The notes below the pieces were generated by a model. That model ran no database searches. It saw nothing but the letters and a program-made list of their open reading frames with translations, and was not told the origin of the DNA. A program made the translations under genes and the position numbers. A stretch of DNA of 9,748 nucleotides from Actinobacteria bacterium UBA5182 (GTDB lineage Bacteria > Actinomycetota > UBA4738): NCBI GenBank assembly GCA_002413185.1, contig DHWM01000023.1:1-9748 (forward strand), in the 5' to 3' direction. Below are positions 6,249 to 9,748 of the stretch, in pieces. Each line of letters starts with the position of its first letter. The first letter of the stretch is position 1.

Positions 6249-7433
6249 GTGCCGCGCGTTCGCCCCTTCCGAGGCCTGATGTACGACCCCGAAGCGGGGT
6301 CGATCGAGGACCTGAGCGCTCCTCCGTACGACGTGATCTCGCCTCTTGACCAGGACCGCCTGTACCGGGCGAGCCCCTTCAACGTGGTCAGGCTGATCCT
6401 CGGGAAGGACGAGCCCGGCGATCGCAGCTCGGAGAACAAGTATACGCGGGCTGCCTCCTACCTCAGGTCGTGGAGGGACCAGGGCGTCCTGCGAAGGACT
6501 TCCCGACCCGCTCTGTACGCCTACGAGCTCGGCTTTCGGTTCGGCGGCGAGGACCGGCTCATCCGGGGAGTCATCGCCGAGGTCGAGCTGGAGCCTTTCG
6601 GGGGATCGATCCTGCCTCACGAACGAACCATGCCGGGACCTGTCGAGGATCGGCTGGCCCTTCTTCGAGCCGTCCGGGCCAACCTGTCGCCCGTCTACAC
6701 GGTCTTCGTGCAGCGCTCGCCGGAGATGGCGACGTTCCTGGAGGGCGCGATGGCCGGGCCGCCAGATCGAACCCTGGTGGACGAGTCAGGAACCCGACAC
6801 CGGATGTGGGCGGTGACCGACCGCCGCGCCGAGGGAGAGCTTTGCTCCGGCCTGGACGCCCGGCCCTTCATGATCGCCGACGGCCATCACCGGTACACCG
6901 TGGCCCTGGCCTACCGCAGGGAGATGCGGGCACGGTTCGGACCAGGACCCTGGGACTCCATGATGATGTTCATCGTGGATGCGGGGACGGAGGGCCCCCC
7001 CGTGCTGCCCATCCACCGTGTCGTGATGGGAGACCCGCCGCACAACGGGTTCGGCGGGCTCGTCGTCCGTGACATGGCAGAGACGCTGGCCTCGGTTCGC
7101 GACGACGACGTCAGCTTCGGGCTCGTCCGGATGGAGGACGGCGAGCTGACCCATCGAGTGGTCCAGTTGGGTGGCTCTCCGCCCACCGTTCGGGCGCTGC
7201 ACGAGCAGGTACTCGACAAGCTCGAGCGTGCGGAGCTCCGGTTCGTCCCCGACTCCGTGGCCGCCGAGCAAGCCGTCCGTTCAGGGAAGGCCTCGGCTGC
7301 GTTCCTGCTTCCTCCCACCCGGGTCGAACGCCTGTGGACGGTGATTCGAGCCGGCGCCGAGCTGCCCCAGAAGTCCACCTACTTCTGGCCGAAGCCCCGG
7401 ACCGGCATGGTCATCCGCCCGCTCGATGATTGA
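6249..7433 (+). CDS. DUF1015 family protein of unknown function
   Basis: A 394-residue protein with all hallmarks of the DUF1015 family: VRPFRGL near the N terminus, APPYDVIS (24-31), ILPHERTMPGPVEDRL (121-136), NLSPVYTVF (145-153), FMIADGHHRYTVAL (207-220) with its double histidine, LPIHRV (253-258) and the C-terminal KSTYFWPKPRTGMVI (375-389). The length is in the usual range for the family. No membrane segment or signal peptide is seen, so it should be cytosolic. The biochemical function of the family is not established to my knowledge; the conserved H, D, R and K residues suggest an enzyme. The start is GTG 6249, fixed by the conserved N terminus and by the TATAAA box just before it. The open frame further upstream overlaps the divergent TPR gene and is not coding. 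It ends 27 bases before the converging SSB-like gene. Confidence 0.9.
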   Translation: MPRVRPFRGLMYDPEAGSIEDLSAPPYDVISPLDQDRLYRASPFNVVRLILGKDEPGDRSSENKYTRAASYLRSWRDQGVLRRTSRPALYAYELGFRFGGEDRLIRGVIAEVELEPFGGSILPHERTMPGPVEDRLALLRAVRANLSPVYTVFVQRSPEMATFLEGAMAGPPDRTLVDESGTRHRMWAVTDRRAEGELCSGLDARPFMIADGHHRYTVALAYRREMRARFGPGPWDSMMMFIVDAGTEGPPVLPIHRVVMGDPPHNGFGGLVVRDMAETLASVRDDDVSFGLVRMEDGELTHRVVQLGGSPPTVRALHEQVLDKLERAELRFVPDSVAAEQAVRSGKASAAFLLPPTRVERLWTVIRAGAELPQKSTYFWPKPRTGMVIRPLDD

Positions 7434-7460
7434 CCTGCCCCAGCGCCTTTCGCTTCGAGA

Positions 7461-7775
7461 TCACGCGTCCTTCTCGGTCTCGAGCTTCTTCACCTCCGTC
7501 GCCACAACCTCGGTGACCGATCTCCCGCCGCCTCCGTCCCGAAAGAAACGCCGCACCAGATGGCCCCGAACCAGGACCGCATCGCCCTTGACCAGGCGCT
7601 CGCATCCCTTCCGGGCCAGCTTCTCCCAGGCGGAGACCGGGAGGGGGAGCACTCGCTTGCCGGCCTCCGGAACGTGCAGGCGGAACCGGGTCACCTGGTC
7701 GCCGGACGGCATCTCCTTGACCTCGGGCGCGTCGGACATCCGTCCGGCCAGAACGACCACGTTGACCGTGACCAT
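7461..7775 (-). CDS. SSB-like single-stranded DNA-binding OB-fold protein
   Basis: A 104-residue protein resembling the core of bacterial single-stranded DNA-binding proteins: VNVVVLAGRMSDAPEVKEMPSG (4-25), a strand with FRLHV (31-35), WEKLARKG (50-57) and GDAVLVRGHLVRRFF (64-78). It lacks the flexible linker and the acidic DDDIPF-like tail through which canonical SSB recruits partners; it ends TEKDA. It is therefore probably a secondary, actinobacterial SSB-like protein, with the replication SSB expected elsewhere. Its role could be in repair, recombination or RNA binding; nothing local decides it. The start is ATG 7775, with AGGAGG six bases upstream (7787 down to 7782), the strongest ribosome binding site in the window. 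It is monocistronic, divergent from the metallo-hydrolase gene and convergent with DUF1015. Confidence 0.82.
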   Translation of the reverse strand: MVTVNVVVLAGRMSDAPEVKEMPSGDQVTRFRLHVPEAGKRVLPLPVSAWEKLARKGCERLVKGDAVLVRGHLVRRFFRDGGGGRSVTEVVATEVKKLETEKDA

Positions 7776-7781
7776 GGGCCC

Positions 7782-7787
7782 CCTCCT
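7782..7787 (-). promoter_or_regulatory. Strong Shine-Dalgarno of the SSB-like gene
   Basis: A perfect AGGAGG, within AAAGGAGGGGG, six bases before the ATG. It fixes the start codon of the SSB-like gene and contrasts with the two plus-strand genes next to it (DUF1015 and the metallo-hydrolase), which lack such a site. Confidence 0.85.
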
Positions 7788-7853
7788 TTCCTTCCTCGGC
7801 TCCGAGGGTAGCGTGAGGGTCTGACACGACCTCGCGACCGGGCCCTGGTGGCC

Positions 7854-7859
7854 TACACT
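7854..7859 (+). promoter_or_regulatory. -10 box of the metallo-hydrolase gene, likely leaderless
   Basis: TACACT fits the TAnnnT pattern. Transcription starting six to nine bases downstream would begin at or within two bases of ATG 7868. No Shine-Dalgarno exists in the short CCCCGCC stretch before the ATG. A CTGACA hexamer at 7821-7826 resembles a -35, but its 27-bp spacing is too long. Confidence 0.5.
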
Positions 7860-7867
7860 TCCCCGCC

Positions 7868-8824
7868 ATGCGAGCGCAGACCGAACCGGTCGGCACCGGG
7901 ATCACCGCCGTGGACACGCTGATGGCCGGCCGCCCCCGGGTGACCTCGGCCTATCTCATCGCCGCCACGGAGCCCACCTTGATCGAGACCGGTCCGACCA
8001 CCTCGCTGGCCGCCGTCGTGGAAGGCCTGTCCTCCCTGGGGATGGGCCCGACCGAGCTGACTCATGTCATCGTGACCCACATCCACCTCGACCACGCCGG
8101 CGGCGTTGGGCGGCTGGCGGCAGCGTTCCCCGGCGCCACGGTGTGGGTCCACGAGCGAGGGGCCGCACATCTCGCCGATCCGACGAAGCTGGTTCGAAGC
8201 GCGGCTCGAATCTACGGCGACGCCCGCCTCCACGAGCTGTTTGGACCGGTCGACCCGGTTCCGGCCGATCGCATCCGCTCGCTCTCGGACGGCGACCGTG
8301 TGGATCTGGGCGACCGCCACATCGACGTTCTGTACACCCCAGGACACGCCTCCCACCACGTCGCCCTGGCCGACTCCGACAGCGGCGCCGTCTTCACCGG
8401 TGACGCCCTCGGCATCCACCTTCCGGACGTCGGCGTGCTCCGACCGGCAACTCCTCCGCCGGACATCGACGTGGAGCTCGGCGTGCAGAGCATCGACCGG
8501 ATCCGGCAGCTGCGTCCGCCCACCTTGATGTTCAGCCACTACGGGCCGGTCGCCGAAGCCGATGAGCTCTGCCACATTGCTGTATCCAGGCTCAGGAAAT
8601 GGGCAGGGATCGTCCGGGGCGCCATGGAGGAGACCGAGGACCTCGACCGCATCGCTGTGCTGCTGGCAGACCGGACGCGGGACGAGTTCGACGCGGGTGG
8701 TGACCCTGACCCCGGCGACCTCGAAAGCTACGAAGTGCTGTCGAGCATGAAGATGAACGCGGCGGGCCTCGTTCGGTACTGGGAGAAGCGGGCGGCGGCA
8801 CAACAGGAGCTCTCCCCGGACTGA
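7868..8824 (+). CDS. Metallo-beta-lactamase-fold hydrolase
   Basis: A 318-residue enzyme of the metallo-beta-lactamase superfamily, binding two metal ions, usually zinc or iron. The ligands are all present: THIHLDH (70-76, giving H71, H73, D75 and H76), H160 in YTPGH, D179 in FTGD and H224 in FSHYGP. After the catalytic domain (about 1-230) comes a mainly helical C-terminal part (about 232-318) that may complete a substrate pocket or dimer surface. This arrangement resembles the glyoxalase II-like and general MBL hydrolases; the substrate is unknown. There is no signal peptide, so it is unlikely to be a secreted antibiotic lactamase. The start is ATG 7868, directly behind a -10 box with no Shine-Dalgarno, suggesting a leaderless transcript. 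It stands alone on the plus strand and ends 15 bases before the stop of the converging TPR gene. Confidence 0.92.
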   Translation: MRAQTEPVGTGITAVDTLMAGRPRVTSAYLIAATEPTLIETGPTTSLAAVVEGLSSLGMGPTELTHVIVTHIHLDHAGGVGRLAAAFPGATVWVHERGAAHLADPTKLVRSAARIYGDARLHELFGPVDPVPADRIRSLSDGDRVDLGDRHIDVLYTPGHASHHVALADSDSGAVFTGDALGIHLPDVGVLRPATPPPDIDVELGVQSIDRIRQLRPPTLMFSHYGPVAEADELCHIAVSRLRKWAGIVRGAMEETEDLDRIAVLLADRTRDEFDAGGDPDPGDLESYEVLSSMKMNAAGLVRYWEKRAAAQQELSPD

Positions 8825-8839
8825 GCCGGCGCCCCTCCG

Positions 8840-9634
8840 TCAGCCCAGGCGGGCGAGCCGCTCCGCCGCGTCGAACGCCCCAGGATCTGCTCGGACCACT
8901 CGCCGGAACTCAGCAGATGCCTCCTTCAGGCGACCGGACCGCTCCAGGACGTCCCCGGCCACGTACCAGATCCGCAGGTCGAACGGCCGAGCCATCTTGC
9001 CCTGCACGGGAAACGCTCTGAGAAGCCCGATGGCCTCGTCGAACCGGCCCATGTCGGCCAGCGCGGACGCCCCGACCACGGCCGCTTCAGCCCGGGCTTC
9101 CTCAGGGATCCGGGCTCGGATCGCCGCCCTGGCGGGCTCGATGGCCTTCTCCGGAACCCCCAGGGCCCGATGACAATCGGCGATCAGATGGTTCTGGTCA
9201 ACCCGGCCCGTGATTCGGCGAAACGCCTGCAGCTCACGCAGAGCATCGCGGTAGCGCTCCGTTCGGTACAACGCGATGCCCAGGACCTCGCGAACGGCGC
9301 CCGACCGGGGGGCCAGCGACTTGGCTTCCTCCGCCGCGGCAGCGGCGACCGCGTCTCGCCCCCGCTCCAGCAGGTCCACGGCCCGTTCGAAGGCATGCAC
9401 GGCTTGCTCTGCCTGGGAGGGACGGGCAGTCGACCTGATCTCCTCGACCAGAGACCGAGCCGCTCCGCCCCGCGTTTGGCCGGAAACCCTGCTGCTCGTG
9501 CGGGGAGCGTCCCGCCCGGCGCCACCAGGCCGCTTCGGCGGAACCCTGCCGCCGTCGCGGGGCACGGGCTCCGACCGGACCCCGCGAGCCGATGCGGCTT
9601 GGCTCCGTCCTCGAGAAACGTAGGGCTTCGGCAT
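8840..9634 (-). CDS. TPR-repeat protein with basic disordered N terminus (Rv1691-like)
   Basis: A 264-residue protein. The first 60 residues are rich in Arg, Pro, Gly and Ser and look disordered. From about 72 on there are helical TPR-like repeats: AFERAVDLLERGRDAVAAAA, AVREVLGIALYRTERYRDAL (113-132), a unit around HLIADCHRALGVPEKAIEPA (149-168), AVVGASALADMGRFDEAIGL (185-204) and IWYVAGDVLERSGRLKEASA (222-241). It fits the TPR protein that accompanies the HAD phosphatase and tlyA in other actinobacteria; the function is unknown, probably an adaptor, possibly nucleic-acid associated given its basic tail. The start is ATG 9634, behind AAGGTGGAG; GTG 9643 is in frame three codons earlier and less likely, since it lies in that ribosome-binding sequence. 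The gene begins just 21 bases after the rRNA terminator, so its own promoter must be minimal or lie in or upstream of that hairpin. Confidence 0.87.
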   Translation of the reverse strand: MPKPYVSRGRSQAASARGVRSEPVPRDGGRVPPKRPGGAGRDAPRTSSRVSGQTRGGAARSLVEEIRSTARPSQAEQAVHAFERAVDLLERGRDAVAAAAAEEAKSLAPRSGAVREVLGIALYRTERYRDALRELQAFRRITGRVDQNHLIADCHRALGVPEKAIEPARAAIRARIPEEARAEAAVVGASALADMGRFDEAIGLLRAFPVQGKMARPFDLRIWYVAGDVLERSGRLKEASAEFRRVVRADPGAFDAAERLARLG

Positions 9635-9641
9635 GAACTCC

Positions 9642-9647
9642 ACCTTA
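9642..9647 (-). promoter_or_regulatory. Possible -10 box of the TPR gene
   Basis: TAAGGT (9647 down to 9642) fits TAnnnT and lies seven bases before ATG 9634, the same geometry as the other likely leaderless genes here. The same bases also form the Shine-Dalgarno-like AAGG, so the reading is ambiguous, and a -35 would have to lie in the terminator stem. Confidence 0.25.
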
Positions 9648-9655
9648 CCCGGGAA

Positions 9656-9688
9656 CGAAGAAAGGCCCCACGAAGGGGCCTTTCTTCG
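9656..9688 (-). terminator. Intrinsic terminator of the rRNA operon
   Basis: A perfect 14-bp inverted repeat, CGAAGAAAGGCCCC (9656-9669) and GGGGCCTTTCTTCG (9675-9688), around a five-base loop. It lies a few bases after the 5S rRNA 3' end. The GC core followed by CCTTTCTT is the usual form of an actinobacterial rRNA terminator. Because the repeat is perfect, it would fold in transcripts from either strand. Confidence 0.92.
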
Positions 9689-9692
9689 AAGA

Positions 9693-9748
9693 GTCTCGGC
9701 GGCGACCTACTCTCCCACCCCGTTCCCAGGGCAGTACCATCGGCGCTG
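9693..9748 (-). rRNA. rrf: 5S ribosomal RNA, 3' half (partial)
   Basis: Read on the minus strand, the segment starts CAGCGCCGATGGTACTGCCC and continues with the helix IV/V and loop E sequences typical of 5S rRNA (GGGAGAGTAGGTCG), ending in CGCCGCCGAGA, the 3' strand of helix I. Roughly the last 55 bases are in the window; the 5' half is beyond the right edge. The exact 3' end could differ by a few bases. A terminator follows at once, so this is the end of an rRNA operon or a lone 5S gene; 16S and 23S genes would lie to the right. Confidence 0.93.

Noticed and set aside
7434..7460. Terminator between the DUF1015 and SSB-like genes
   Set aside because: Only a four-base stem (AGCG/CGCT) can be drawn, too weak to call.
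7868..8824. Antibiotic-inactivating beta-lactamase
   Set aside because: The fold is shared by many hydrolases; no signal peptide is present and the chain has an extra C-terminal helical part not typical of class B lactamases.
1..9748. CRISPR arrays, tRNA genes, insertion sequences or a defence system
   Set aside because: No regularly spaced repeats, cloverleaf sequences, transposase motifs or terminal inverted repeats were seen on either strand.

Overview
The window is GC-rich chromosomal DNA from a member of the Actinomycetota, probably an uncultured, deep-branching one. The best evidence is an unbroken minus-strand run of tlyA, nadK, steA and an MctB/SteB-type gene. This order, together with an upstream TPR gene and a HAD phosphatase gene, matches the conserved actinobacterial block known from Mycobacterium tuberculosis (Rv1691 to Rv1698). 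Starts at GTG and TTG, tight gene overlaps and -10 boxes almost touching start codons also fit this phylum. I could not assign a genus.

Layout, right to left along the minus strand. The right edge cuts the 3' half of a 5S rRNA gene (9693-9748), followed by a perfect 14-bp hairpin terminator (9656-9688). Only 21 bases later a 264-residue TPR protein starts (8840-9634). Further along come an SSB-like OB-fold protein (7461-7775), a small three-repeat TPR protein (5823-6197), a HAD phosphatase fused to a GNAT acetyltransferase domain (4517-5785), TlyA rRNA methyltransferase (2282-3091), NAD kinase (1399-2289), SteA (227-1387) and the start of an MctB-family membrane protein (1-230, cut by the left edge). 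The last four genes form a tight operon with overlaps of 8 and 4 bases and one gap of 11 bases.

Three plus-strand insertions interrupt this backbone: an SCP2-domain protein with a rhomboid protease (3264-4503), a DUF1015 protein (6249-7433) and a metallo-beta-lactamase-fold hydrolase (7868-8824). They meet the minus-strand genes head-on with only 13 to 27 bases between stop codons, and I see no convincing terminator in those gaps. The divergent spacers hold the visible promoters.

Functionally this is core cell maintenance: ribosome RNA modification (TlyA), NADP supply (NadK), septum and cell-envelope functions (SteA with its MctB/SteB partner), metabolite phosphatase activity (HAD), membrane proteolysis (rhomboid) and several proteins of unknown role. 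No mobile element, CRISPR array, tRNA or defence system is visible. The less ordinary points are the HAD-GNAT fusion, the lack of recN between nadK and steA, likely leaderless transcripts, a TPR gene squeezed behind the rRNA terminator, and a short direct repeat with a possible leader ORF upstream of tlyA. I found no clearly new biological system.
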